From Myceligenerans salitolerans (GTDB lineage Bacteria > Actinomycetota > Actinomycetes > Actinomycetales > Cellulomonadaceae), in assembly GCF_017349295.1 (NCBI RefSeq), contig NZ_JAFMPK010000027.1, positions 152,829 to 216,828 on the forward strand: a DNA stretch of 64,000 nt, in the 5' to 3' direction. The notes beneath the pieces are model-generated. The model was not told the origin of the DNA. It did no database searches and was given only the letters and a program-made list of their open reading frames with translations. Of this stretch, positions 36,067 to 45,584 are shown one piece after another. Position 1 is the first letter of the stretch. Every line of letters begins with the position of its first letter. The position numbers and the translations under genes are program-made.

Positions 36067-36103
36067 GAACACTCCGCCATCCTCCCCCGGACGGTCCCGG
36101 GGA

Positions 36104-37243
36104 TCAGGCCGTCGCCCCGCGGCGGTGCGCCACGTAGCCCCAGACGGCGAGCGCCAGGGCCGGTCCCCAGTACCAGCACGGGAAGGCGACGGCGCTCAGG
36201 AGCAACTCGTCGGCCCCGCGCCCCCTGAACGCGAGCAGCATGGGAAGTGCGGCGCAGGTGAGCGTGGCGGCGACGAAGCCGCCCGGGACGGCGGCCGCCG
36301 CGATCGGCACGGGCTTCCCGGCGAGCCCCGGGACCCAGCGAGGGAACACCTCGCCCCACGGGAGGATCAGGCCCAGCGTGAGCACGAACCCGATCCAGGC
36401 GCCGCCCGACAGCAGGAGCCCCCACACGCGGGAGCTCATGTCGAGGTCCTCGACGGACAGCACGGGCCAGGGCGTCAGCCAGGTGAGCCTCATCAGCGCG
36501 TACGGGAGCGGTCCGGTCGCGGCCACGACGGTGATGGCCTTGCGGTGGCGCAGGACCCAGGCGGTGGCGCGCCGTGTCCCGCCGTCCGCCGCGAACGCGC
36601 GGACGGCGACCGCGCCCCAGGCGGTGGCGATCGCCAGGAGCAGCAGGACGACGCCCACGGTCCCGGCCATCCCTGCTACCGCCCGGCCCGAGGCGGCGAG
36701 GGCTCCGGTGATCGCCGGACCCGCGACGACCACTGCGGCGGTGACCAGGGCGAGTGCCGGGATCCCCACCGTCCACCGGCCTCGCGGGTACTTGCGGACC
36801 ACCTGGACGAGCAGGACGACGACAACGACGGGGACGGAGAAGGCGACCAGGTAGCCGACGACGGACAACGTCCCCATGCTGCCCATGCCGAGGCCGAGCA
36901 CCGCGACCTGCAGCGCCCCCGCCGCGACGAGCGCGGGGCGGTTCAGCGCGCCGGCGAGGCCCGCGATCCCGGACGCGACACCGATCAGGGCGACCACGGT
37001 GTGCAGCACGGTGGCGAACCCCGCGCCGGCCAGGTCGGCGATCAGGGCGTATCCGGGATGGGTGTAGTAGCCGGGGACCAGCTCCGCGAGCCAGGCACCG
37101 CCGAGCAGCGCGGCGACGCCGCTCAGGGCGGTGGCGCCGGCCAGGGTGCGGCCGGAGCGGGACGGGACGGCCGGGCGGTCGCCGTTCCCCGTGGCCCCGT
37201 CGGGGGACCCGGCGGCGCCGGTCGTCAGTTCGGTTCGTGACAT
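36104..37243 (-). CDS. Multi-pass membrane protein in two-component operon
   Basis: Protein of 379 residues with roughly nine hydrophobic segments, beginning around residue 32 and ending near 370. No transporter or enzyme signature is recognised. Short conserved-looking loops are PGYYTHPGYA (about 58-67) and WLTPWPVLSVEDLDM (about 250-264). ATG 37243 has GGAGGAA 6 bases upstream. Same direction and 37 bases from the kinase gene, so probably the first gene of a three-gene operon with the kinase and regulator. It could be a sensor partner or a regulated effector; I cannot tell which. Confidence 0.65.
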   Translation of the reverse strand: MSRTELTTGAAGSPDGATGNGDRPAVPSRSGRTLAGATALSGVAALLGGAWLAELVPGYYTHPGYALIADLAGAGFATVLHTVVALIGVASGIAGLAGALNRPALVAAGALQVAVLGLGMGSMGTLSVVGYLVAFSVPVVVVVLLVQVVRKYPRGRWTVGIPALALVTAAVVVAGPAITGALAASGRAVAGMAGTVGVVLLLLAIATAWGAVAVRAFAADGGTRRATAWVLRHRKAITVVAATGPLPYALMRLTWLTPWPVLSVEDLDMSSRVWGLLLSGGAWIGFVLTLGLILPWGEVFPRWVPGLAGKPVPIAAAAVPGGFVAATLTCAALPMLLAFRGRGADELLLSAVAFPCWYWGPALALAVWGYVAHRRGATA

Positions 37244-37356
37244 GGCGTTCCTCCGATCTGGAAGGTGTACGCCTCCACGTTCCCCGTTCCCGGGCCGGGC
37301 GCCCTCCCCCGATCAGGGGATCCGACGACGGCGGCCGGGGGATCTCGCCGGGCCGG

Positions 37357-38979
37357 TCACGGGATCCGCAGCCTGCGCATGCCTTCCAGCGCGGCGCTGA
37401 GGATGCGGCTCGGCGCCGCGCCCTCGAGTGCGAACACGGCGTCGATACCGAGCCCTCGCCCGGCGCCCCGCGCCGTCACGACCGTCCGGGTCTGGGTCAT
37501 CGCCTCGACGGACGACCTCCCGTGCCGGCGTCCCAGCCCGGACGCCTTCCAGCCGCCGGTGGGCGCGCCGACGGACCCCCAGGTCAGCATGTATCCGTCG
37601 TTGATCGAGACGGACCCGGCCTCGATCTGGTCGGCGACCTTCCGGGCGCGTGCGGTGTCCCCGGACCACACGGACATGTGGAGGCCGTACTCGGAGTCGT
37701 TCATCACGGCGACGGCCTCGTCGTCGGATCGGACGCGGGTCACCGAGACGACCGGGCCGAACGTCTCCTCGCGGGCGACGAGCGCGTCGGAGGGGACGTC
37801 GTCGAGCACCGTGGGCGCGTAGAAGTAGGGGCCGATGTCGGAGCGGTGCACGCCCCCTGCCAGTACGACGGCGCCGCGGGCGATGGCGTCGTCGACGTGG
37901 GCGGTCACCTTGGCGAGCTGTGCGTCGGAGGTGAGCGAGCCGACGTCGGCCGTGTAGTCGAGGCCCGCACCGAGCCGGAGGTTGCGCACGTCGCGCACGA
38001 GCTTGGCGACGAACTCGTCCGCGACGGCCTCGTGCACGACGATCCGCTCGGCCGACAGGCACAGCTGGCCGGTGCTCGCGAAGCAGGCGCGCACCACGCC
38101 GGGCAGTGCCGTGTCGACGTCGACGTCGTCCGCGATGTAGATGGCGTTCTTGCCGCCGAGCTCCAGCGTCGCTCCGACGAGGCGTTCGCCGGCGCGGGCG
38201 GCGACCTTGCGCCCGACCGCGGTGGAGCCGGTGAAGGCGACATGGTCCGCGACGTCGACGAGCGCCTCGCCGGTCTCGCGTCCGCCCGCCACGACCTGGA
38301 ACAACCCGGCGGGCAGGCCCGCCTCCTCGAGCACCTCGGCCGCCCACAGCGCGGTCAGCGTGGTCTGCGGGTCCGGCTTGACGACGACGGCGTTCCCGGC
38401 GACCAGGGCCGGCAGCGCCTCCGACAGGACCAGGGTGAGCGGGTAGTTCCACGGCGCGATCGCTCCGACCACCCCGACGGGACGACGCTGGACGCGCACC
38501 CCCGTGACGAGCGGGATCATGCCCGCGGGACGGTCGGTGGCCAGATAGCGGCGGGACCTCACGGCGTAGTGGCGGGCGACCTGCGCGACGTCACCGACCT
38601 CTTCGAAGGCGGACCGGCGGGCCTTGCCGGTCTCGAGCTGGATCAGGTCGAGCGCCTCGGACTGGCGCACGAGAACGATTCGAGCGAGGTTGTCGAGCAC
38701 CCGGCTCCGGACCGCGAGGTCCGTCCGCGCCCAGATGCGCTGGGCGAGCCGCCCGCGTTCGACGGCGGTGGCGACGTCGGAGGGTGACGACACCGGGATC
38801 GTGGCGAGCGGCGCGCCGGTGAAGGGGCAGGTGGACCGGTGCGTCCCGGCGCCCTGCGACGACGCGACGCGCGCGACGAGCGGTGCGACGAGCTCGGGTT
38901 CGAGCACGTACGTGGCCTCGGGACTCTCGGGGTCGAAGACGGATCCGACAGCAGCTTCACCCGGTGTCTCCTCGATCAT
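37357..38979 (-). CDS. Succinate-semialdehyde dehydrogenase (aldehyde dehydrogenase family)
   Basis: NAD(P)-dependent aldehyde dehydrogenase closest in pattern to the actinobacterial GabD2 group, oxidising succinic semialdehyde to succinate. Visible motifs are GAIAPWNYPLTL (about residue 172), the catalytic Glu in ATLELGGKNA (about 273), catalytic Cys in CFASTGQLCLSAERI (about 305) and EETFGPVVSV (about 405). At 540 residues it is slightly long owing to a 45-residue N-terminal extension. ATG 38979 is chosen; ATG 38991 and 39012 lie in frame, none with a good ribosome site. Substrate assignment is by family pattern only. It stands between the two-component operon and an MFS gene. Confidence 0.83.
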   Translation of the reverse strand: MIEETPGEAAVGSVFDPESPEATYVLEPELVAPLVARVASSQGAGTHRSTCPFTGAPLATIPVSSPSDVATAVERGRLAQRIWARTDLAVRSRVLDNLARIVLVRQSEALDLIQLETGKARRSAFEEVGDVAQVARHYAVRSRRYLATDRPAGMIPLVTGVRVQRRPVGVVGAIAPWNYPLTLVLSEALPALVAGNAVVVKPDPQTTLTALWAAEVLEEAGLPAGLFQVVAGGRETGEALVDVADHVAFTGSTAVGRKVAARAGERLVGATLELGGKNAIYIADDVDVDTALPGVVRACFASTGQLCLSAERIVVHEAVADEFVAKLVRDVRNLRLGAGLDYTADVGSLTSDAQLAKVTAHVDDAIARGAVVLAGGVHRSDIGPYFYAPTVLDDVPSDALVAREETFGPVVSVTRVRSDDEAVAVMNDSEYGLHMSVWSGDTARARKVADQIEAGSVSINDGYMLTWGSVGAPTGGWKASGLGRRHGRSSVEAMTQTRTVVTARGAGRGLGIDAVFALEGAAPSRILSAALEGMRRLRIP

Positions 38980-39047
38980 GCGGGCCACCATACGCGTAAA
39001 ACGAGCCAGCACCCAGGGGCGGGGCGATGAAAACTTCTGTCAGGAAT

Positions 39048-40373
39048 TCACCCGCCGGACGCCTGACCCCGCGACACGCCGTGGGCCGCGCGCCGAGGGC
39101 CGGCGGCCCCGAGACGCCTCTCCCGACGGAGGGAGGGCAGGTAGCAGAGCGCCCCCAGCACGCTCACCGCTCCGCCGATCACCATGGCCGTCTGGGTCGT
39201 CGCCGCGTCGGCCAGACGCCCCAGGACGAGCGCCCCGAGGGAGAACGCGCCGAACGCGACCATCGAGTTCATGGAGAGGACGGTGGCGCGATTGCGCGCC
39301 TCCGCCTCGCGATGCAGGAGCGCGGCGTGCATCGGCCCGGCACCGCCGTGCAGGCCGTACGTCACCAGGTAGGCGGCGACCAGCGCCACCGGCCCTGCCA
39401 CGAGGCCCATCGCCACGGCACCGGCCCCGTTGAGCACCCGCAGGAGGACGGCGGTACGGACCACGCCCAGCCGTCCCGAGACCATCCCGGCCAGCGCCGC
39501 ACCACAGGCGAAGACCGCCCAGCCCACGGCCGTGACGGGACCGTTCACGGCACCGGCGGCCTCCTCGCTCCCGAGCAGCTCGGCGAGCCGGATCGGCTGG
39601 AAGGTCTCGAACACCACCATGGCGAACGACCAGAACACCTCGACGAGCACGAGACCGAGCAGGACGCGGTTCGTGCCGAGCAGTCCCAGACCCTCCCGGA
39701 CGACGCCGGGGGCGTCCCGGACGCCGTCGAGCACGACGCGGAGGGAAGCCCGCACGCGCGGGGCACCCCGTGGCGCGGTCACGGCGGCGGCACGGGGCTC
39801 CCGCATCAGGACCGCCACGGCGGCCAGATGCAGGCAGGCCAGCGCGGCGTACGTCACGTACGGGAGCGTCAGCGCGTTCCACGCGGTCACCGGGTGCCAC
39901 CAGATCAGCCCGCCGCCGGCGAGCGCGCCCGCGGCGATCGACCCGCCGAGGACGGTGCCCGCGGCAGCCAGGGTCCGGTCGACGTCCGCTCCCGGGGTGG
40001 TGCGGTGGACGGTGTCGACGTACCAGGCCTCCAGCGGGCCGGAGTCGAGCGCGCGGAACACCCCGAAGGCCGCCGCCGCGACGAGGAACCCCCAGAACGT
40101 CTGCGCCGTCACGAACAGGACCGCCGCGGCGATCTGCGCCACCGCTGCCGCGAGGTAGACCGGACGGCGCCCGAAGGCGTCCGCGAACCCGCTGGTGGGC
40201 AGCTCGAGCGCGAAGACGACGAGGCCACCGAGGGCGGCGGTGGTCAACGTGTCGGCGACGCCGAGCCCGCGTTCGATCGGCAGCAGGGTCGTGACCCCGA
40301 CGACGAGCCCTACCGGGAACCAACGGGTGACGCCGAGGGTGAGCAGCACCCGGCGGGCCGCCGCCGGGGTCAT
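39048..40373 (-). CDS. MFS transporter, probable drug efflux
   Basis: Twelve-helix major facilitator protein of 441 residues. Features include the opening RVLLTLGVTRWFPVGLVVGV, the helix 2-3 loop GFADAFGRRPVYLAAAV (motif A, about residues 62-78) and a second motif-A-like GRLADAATTQ late in the protein. Its ATG overlaps the upstream ArsR-type regulator stop by four bases, so the regulator probably controls this exporter through the dyads at 41020-41063. Substrate unknown. Confidence 0.88.
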   Translation of the reverse strand: MTPAAARRVLLTLGVTRWFPVGLVVGVTTLLPIERGLGVADTLTTAALGGLVVFALELPTSGFADAFGRRPVYLAAAVAQIAAAVLFVTAQTFWGFLVAAAAFGVFRALDSGPLEAWYVDTVHRTTPGADVDRTLAAAGTVLGGSIAAGALAGGGLIWWHPVTAWNALTLPYVTYAALACLHLAAVAVLMREPRAAAVTAPRGAPRVRASLRVVLDGVRDAPGVVREGLGLLGTNRVLLGLVLVEVFWSFAMVVFETFQPIRLAELLGSEEAAGAVNGPVTAVGWAVFACGAALAGMVSGRLGVVRTAVLLRVLNGAGAVAMGLVAGPVALVAAYLVTYGLHGGAGPMHAALLHREAEARNRATVLSMNSMVAFGAFSLGALVLGRLADAATTQTAMVIGGAVSVLGALCYLPSLRRERRLGAAGPRRAAHGVSRGQASGG

Positions 40374-41017
40374 GGCCGGTCCCCGGGATCCGCGCCGTCG
40401 TCGAGGCCGGGCACGTCGTCGGCGTCCATGGGGTACGCGAAGTTCCACAGGTGGATACGGCGGGCGCGCGGATCCCCCGGGTCCGCGTGACGGTAGCGGC
40501 GCACGAGCTCCTCGATCTCCTCGTTGAGCTCGACGAGGCGCTCCGGGGTCACCTCGACCCAGGCGTCGCTCGACCCCGCGGCGTCCTGCCACGCACGGGG
40601 CCACGCGTCCGAGACGTCGAGCCAGTGGCCGTACTCCGCGTCGAACAACCGGTGGTAGTCGCGCACGAGCCAGCCGATCGCGGTGGCGGCGTCCTCGTCG
40701 TCGGCGAGCTCCGACCTGGTCCAGCCGTGGCTCCCGGTCGACGCGCGCCACAGGCGCCTCTTGCCCGCGCCCTCGCCGGTGTCCTCGACGAGACCCACGG
40801 ATTCCAGCCGGCGCAGGTGGTAGCTGGTCGCCCCCGTGTTGGACCGCAGCCGCCCGGCCAGGTCGGTCGCGGTCGCGGGCCCACCGCGGCGCAGCGCGGT
40901 CAGCAGCCGGGAACGGAGGGGATGCGCGAGCACCTTGACGGCTTCGGCGGTCAGGTGCAGATGCGTGGTCTCGCCGGGGCCGGGGTCCGGCGCGGGATGC
41001 GGTTCGGTGCGTGCCAT
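40370..41017 (-). CDS. ArsR/winged-helix regulator of the MFS gene
   Basis: Transcription regulator of 215 residues with an N-terminal winged helix (about 18-90): VKVLAHPLRSRLLTAL, then ATDLAGRLRSNTGATSYHLRRLESVGLVED as recognition helix and wing. No CxC metal site is seen, so it probably senses an organic ligand through its C-terminal 120 residues, which are acidic and rich in aromatic residues. ATG 41017 lies 2 bases from a perfect dyad. Coupled to the MFS gene; autorepression is the natural model. Confidence 0.85.
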   Translation of the reverse strand: MARTEPHPAPDPGPGETTHLHLTAEAVKVLAHPLRSRLLTALRRGGPATATDLAGRLRSNTGATSYHLRRLESVGLVEDTGEGAGKRRLWRASTGSHGWTRSELADDEDAATAIGWLVRDYHRLFDAEYGHWLDVSDAWPRAWQDAAGSSDAWVEVTPERLVELNEEIEELVRRYRHADPGDPRARRIHLWNFAYPMDADDVPGLDDGADPGDRP

Positions 41018-41019
41018 AC

Positions 41020-41038
41020 GTGCACAGTAACTGTGCAC
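41020..41038. promoter_or_regulatory. Perfect dyad operator O1 before arsR-type gene
   Basis: GTGCACAGT and ACTGTGCAC flank one central base: a perfect 9-bp inverted repeat two bases upstream of the regulator start codon, typical of an autorepressor operator. Confidence 0.7.
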
Positions 41039-41046
41039 AGATAGTT

Positions 41047-41063
41047 TGCACAATAGTTGTGTA
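41047..41063. promoter_or_regulatory. Second dyad operator O2
   Basis: TGCACAA and TTGTGTA around TAG form a 7-bp dyad with one mismatch, sharing the TGCACA core of O1 and placed 26 bases from it centre to centre. This suggests cooperative binding of two regulator dimers. Confidence 0.55.
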
Positions 41064-41093
41064 CGTCGCGGACAGGCGTCCGCCGACCGGCGG

Positions 41094-41149
41094 CACCGCC
41101 CGTCACAGCAGGTGGCAGACCGCACCACCCGTCACAGCAGGTGGCAGAC
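41094..41149. repeat. Two tandem 29-bp repeat units
   Basis: Units start at 41094 and 41123. They share 27 bases with one mismatch, including the identical 22-base run 41099-41120/41128-41149 that contains GTCACAGCAGGTGGCAGAC. No third copy and no spacer, so not a CRISPR. Located between the ArsR-type operators and the guaB3 terminator. Confidence 0.75.
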
Positions 41150-41178
41150 GGGGACGTACGGGGACGGGCGCACGACGA

Positions 41179-41208
41179 AGGGGGCACGCCCCGGCAGGCG
41201 TGCCCCCT
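41179..41208 (-). terminator. Terminator of guaB3
   Basis: AGGGGGCACGCC and GGCGTGCCCCCT form a perfect 12-bp stem with a 6-base loop, 28 bases beyond the guaB3 stop. Confidence 0.8.
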
Positions 41209-41236
41209 CGGCCGGCCCTCTCACGGGCCGGATGGA

Positions 41237-42361
41237 TCAGCGAGGCTGGTACGGCGAGACGACGACCTCGACCCGCTGGAACTCCTTGAGGTCGCTGTAG
41301 CCGGTGGTCGCCATCGCACGGCGCAGGGCGCCGACCAGGTTCAGGGTGCCGTCGGCCTGGCGGCCGGGGCCGAACAGGATCTCCTCCAGCGTGCCCACCG
41401 TCCCGACCTCGACCCGCTCGCCGCGCGGCAGCTGCGCGTGGTGCGCCTCCGGGCCCCAGTGCCACCCGCGGCCCGGTGCGTCGCTGGAGCGGGCGAGCGC
41501 CGCGCCCAGCATGACGGCGTCCGCCCCGCAGGCGACCGCCTTGACGATGTCGCCCGAGTGGCCCACGCCGCCGTCGGCGATGACGTGGACGTACCGCCCT
41601 CCGGACTCGTCGAGGTAGTCCCGGCGCGCGGCGGCGACGTCGGCCACCGCGGTGGCCATGGGCGCGTGGATCCCGAGCGAGACGCGGGTGGTGTGGGCGG
41701 CGCCGCCGCCGAACCCGACCAGCACACCGGCCGCGCCGGTACGCATGAGGTGCAGGGCCGCGGTGTAGGTGGACGCGCCGCCGACGACGACGGGCACGTC
41801 CAGCTCGTAGATGAACCGCTTGAGGTTGAGCGGCTCGGCGTTGCCCGACACGTGCTCGGCCGACACCGTGGTCCCGCGGATGACGAACAGGTCGACCCCG
41901 GCGTCGACCACGGTCTTGGAGTACTCCTGCGTGCGCTGCGGGGACAGCGCGCCCGCCACGGTGACACCGGCACGGCGGATCTCCCGCAGGCGCTCGGTGA
42001 TGAGGTCCGGCTTGATCGGCTCGGCGTAGATCTCCTGCATCCGCGCGGTGGCGCGCTCCGCCGGAAGCGTCGCGATCTCCGCCAGGAGCGCCTCGGGCTC
42101 CTCGTAGCGGGTCCACAGGCCCTCGAGGTCGAGCACGCCGAGACCGCCGCGCTCGCCCAGGGCGACCGCGGAGTCGGGGCTCATCACCGAGTCCATCGGA
42201 GCGGCCACGATGGGCAGGTCGAAATGGTATGCGTCGATCTGCCAGCCGACGGACACGTCCTCCGGGTCGCGCGTACGGCGGGAGGGCACCACGGCGACGT
42301 CGTCGAAGGAGAACGCGCGCCGCCCTCGCTTGCCGCGTCCGATCTCGATCTCGTTGCTCAC
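41237..42361 (-). CDS. guaB3: GuaB3-type IMP dehydrogenase-related protein
   Basis: IMP dehydrogenase/GMP reductase-fold TIM barrel of 374 residues without CBS domains. The core is recognisable: FSFDDVAVVPSRRTRDP, APMDSVMSP, VVVGG, VIADGGVGHSGDIVKAVACGADAVMLG. The catalytic loop is changed: where GuaB has GPGSICTTR, this protein has GGGAAHTTR, with His instead of the catalytic Cys at about residue 222. GuaB3 proteins are a standard actinobacterial paralogue whose activity is poorly settled; the loop argues against normal IMP dehydrogenase chemistry. GTG start, probably leaderless (TAGGCT at six bases). Confidence 0.92.
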   Translation of the reverse strand: MSNEIEIGRGKRGRRAFSFDDVAVVPSRRTRDPEDVSVGWQIDAYHFDLPIVAAPMDSVMSPDSAVALGERGGLGVLDLEGLWTRYEEPEALLAEIATLPAERATARMQEIYAEPIKPDLITERLREIRRAGVTVAGALSPQRTQEYSKTVVDAGVDLFVIRGTTVSAEHVSGNAEPLNLKRFIYELDVPVVVGGASTYTAALHLMRTGAAGVLVGFGGGAAHTTRVSLGIHAPMATAVADVAAARRDYLDESGGRYVHVIADGGVGHSGDIVKAVACGADAVMLGAALARSSDAPGRGWHWGPEAHHAQLPRGERVEVGTVGTLEEILFGPGRQADGTLNLVGALRRAMATTGYSDLKEFQRVEVVVSPYQPR

Positions 42362-42367
42362 TCCGGC

Positions 42368-42373
42368 AGCCTA
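42368..42373 (-). promoter_or_regulatory. -10 box, leaderless start of guaB3
   Basis: TAGGCT ends six bases before the GTG at 42361 on the minus strand. Confidence 0.45.
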
Positions 42374-42596
42374 CTCAACCGCGTCGGCGCCAGGCCCCCC
42401 GCAACCGTCATGTGGCAGGGACGCGGCAGTGCGATATGCAACACTTCTCCGGGTTCCGGCGTGGCGGCCGAGTGCGGCGGGATCGAACGTTCCCGGCGTC
42501 CGGTGCCCGCCGTCTGCGCGTCGTTCGGCGGCGGTGTCAGTCACCAGTGGCATGGTTCGTGATGGACCTGGAACGCACGAGTGGAGGGAGCGCACC

Positions 42597-43319
42597 ATGG
42601 ACATCGGACCTGGCTGGATCCGCCGGCCGCTGCTCGGTTTCGACACGGAGACCACCGGTGTCGACGTGACGGGTGACCGTGTCGTCACCGCCGCCCTCGT
42701 GCATCGCGTGCCCGGGGTGAGCACGGACGTGCGCACCTGGCTCATCGACCCGGGCGTCGAGATCCCCGAGGAGGCGTCCGCGATCCACGGCATCACGACC
42801 GAACACGCCCGGGAGCACGGCCGGCAGCCGGCCGAGGCCCTGGAGGAGGTCGCCGCCGAACTGGCCGCGCATCTGGCCCGGGGCGTCCCCGTCGTCGCGT
42901 ACAACGCCGCGTTCGACCTGTCCCTGCTCGACCACGAGCTCGTGCGACACGGCCTGCCGACACTGCCCGAACGGCTCGGGCACTCCGTGGGCCCGGTCAT
43001 CGACCCGCTCGTCCTCGATCGCTGGAAGGACCGGTTCCGGCCCGGGAAGCGCCGGCTCGGAGACCTGTCGGAGGTGTACGGCATCACGTCCGACGGCGAA
43101 CTGCACACCGCCGAGGTGGACGTCCTGGCCACCCTCGACCTCCTGGCGGCCCTGGTGGCCCGTTATCCGGAGCTCGACGAGACGCACCTCGTCGACCTGC
43201 ACCAGTCCCAGGCCGGAGCCCACGCCGCCTGGGCGGACGGGTTCAACTCCTGGCGCGCGGAGCAGGGCATGGACGGCCCGGACGCGTCGCGCGTCTGGCC
43301 GGTCCAGGCCGCGAGCTGA
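42597..43319 (+). CDS. DnaQ-like 3'-5' exonuclease (DEDDh)
   Basis: Single-domain exonuclease of 240 residues related to the polymerase III epsilon subunit. The DEDDh motifs are visible: ExoI FDTETTGVD (about residues 15-23), ExoII YNAAFDLSLLDHE (about 101-113) and ExoIII HTAEVDVLAT (about 165-174) with the catalytic His and Asp. It lacks the polymerase-binding tail of DnaQ, so it may act in DNA repair or RNA turnover. GAGGGAG precedes the ATG. It is divergent from guaB3 across 235 bases in which I see nothing else recognisable. Confidence 0.88.
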   Translation: MDIGPGWIRRPLLGFDTETTGVDVTGDRVVTAALVHRVPGVSTDVRTWLIDPGVEIPEEASAIHGITTEHAREHGRQPAEALEEVAAELAAHLARGVPVVAYNAAFDLSLLDHELVRHGLPTLPERLGHSVGPVIDPLVLDRWKDRFRPGKRRLGDLSEVYGITSDGELHTAEVDVLATLDLLAALVARYPELDETHLVDLHQSQAGAHAAWADGFNSWRAEQGMDGPDASRVWPVQAAS

Positions 43320-43454
43320 CGGACGGGGACCCGTTGCCCGGCCAGGTGCGGACCACCACCGCGATCGCCGCCCGCACCGCCGAGCCTCCGTCACGGGCGT
43401 GTCCGCACGCCGCTCGCCCGGCGAGCACCCGCCCCGCCGCTCGTCCGCCGCGCG

Positions 43455-43460
43455 TACGAT
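43455..43460 (+). promoter_or_regulatory. -10 box, leaderless start of GNAT gene
   Basis: TACGAT ends seven bases before the ATG at 43468; no Shine-Dalgarno. Confidence 0.4.
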
Positions 43461-43467
43461 CCGGCGC

Positions 43468-43923
43468 ATGAGCCGGACCGATGTTGCAGCGCAGTTCACC
43501 GAGATCACGGACGACGACGTCGAGGGCGTCGTCGCGCTGTGGCACACCTGCGGTCTGACGCGCCCCTGGAACGACCCGCGCGTCGATGTCGCCGACGCGC
43601 GGAGCGGCCCGACGTCGACGATCCTGGTGACGCGCGACGACGGGCCCGCGACCGGCGACCGGAGGGCGGCGCGCGTCGTCGCCTCCGTCATGGCCGGGCT
43701 CGACGGCCATCGCGGATGGCTGTACTACGTCGCGGTCGCGCCGGACCGCCAGGGCGACGGCCTGGGCCGGGCGGCCGTGGCCGCCGGCGAGGACTGGCTC
43801 CGCGCGGCGGGTGCACGGAAGGTCCAGCTCATGGTGCGCGGCACGAACTCCGCCGTCGTCGGCTTCTACGAGAGGCTCGGCTACGCCGACCAGGAGACCA
43901 CGGTCCTCGGCCGCTGGTTCTGA
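43468..43923 (+). CDS. GNAT acetyltransferase (YpeA-like)
   Basis: Acetyl-CoA-dependent N-acetyltransferase of 151 residues. The acetyl-CoA loop is VAPDRQGDGLGRAAV (about residues 92-106), followed by the helix to VQLMVRGTNSAVVGFYERLGYADQE, the usual GNAT C-terminal motif. The N-terminal ITDDDVEGVVALWHTCGLTRPWNDP resembles YpeA proteins. Substrate unknown. Convergent with guaB, from which it is separated by a 27-base hairpin region. Confidence 0.85.
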   Translation: MSRTDVAAQFTEITDDDVEGVVALWHTCGLTRPWNDPRVDVADARSGPTSTILVTRDDGPATGDRRAARVVASVMAGLDGHRGWLYYVAVAPDRQGDGLGRAAVAAGEDWLRAAGARKVQLMVRGTNSAVVGFYERLGYADQETTVLGRWF

Positions 43924-43924
43924 C

Positions 43925-43948
43925 CCGGCCGGCGGCGGTGCCGGCCGG
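43925..43948. terminator. Hairpin between GNAT gene and guaB
   Basis: CCGGCCGGC and GCCGGCCGG form a 9-bp stem with a 6-base loop in the 27 bases separating the convergent genes. Confidence 0.65.
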
Positions 43949-43950
43949 TC

Positions 43951-45480
<1,530 letters not shown>

Positions 45481-45584
45481 CGTGGCGGGCCCCCGGGATA
45501 TTCCGTGGCCGGTGATCCGGGGGACGTCGCCTCCGTCACCCCGCTCGCCGTACCGCGCCCTGCCTGCGCGTTCGCGCCCACTGG

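Noticed and set aside
36061..36078. Five-codon ORF (MAECS) with GGGGGAGG before it, overlapping the kinase start
   Set aside because: Too short for evidence of function and its SD region is explained by the kinase ribosome site.
41094..41149. Tandem repeats considered as a minimal CRISPR array
   Set aside because: The units abut without spacers, there are only two copies, and no cas genes are in the window.
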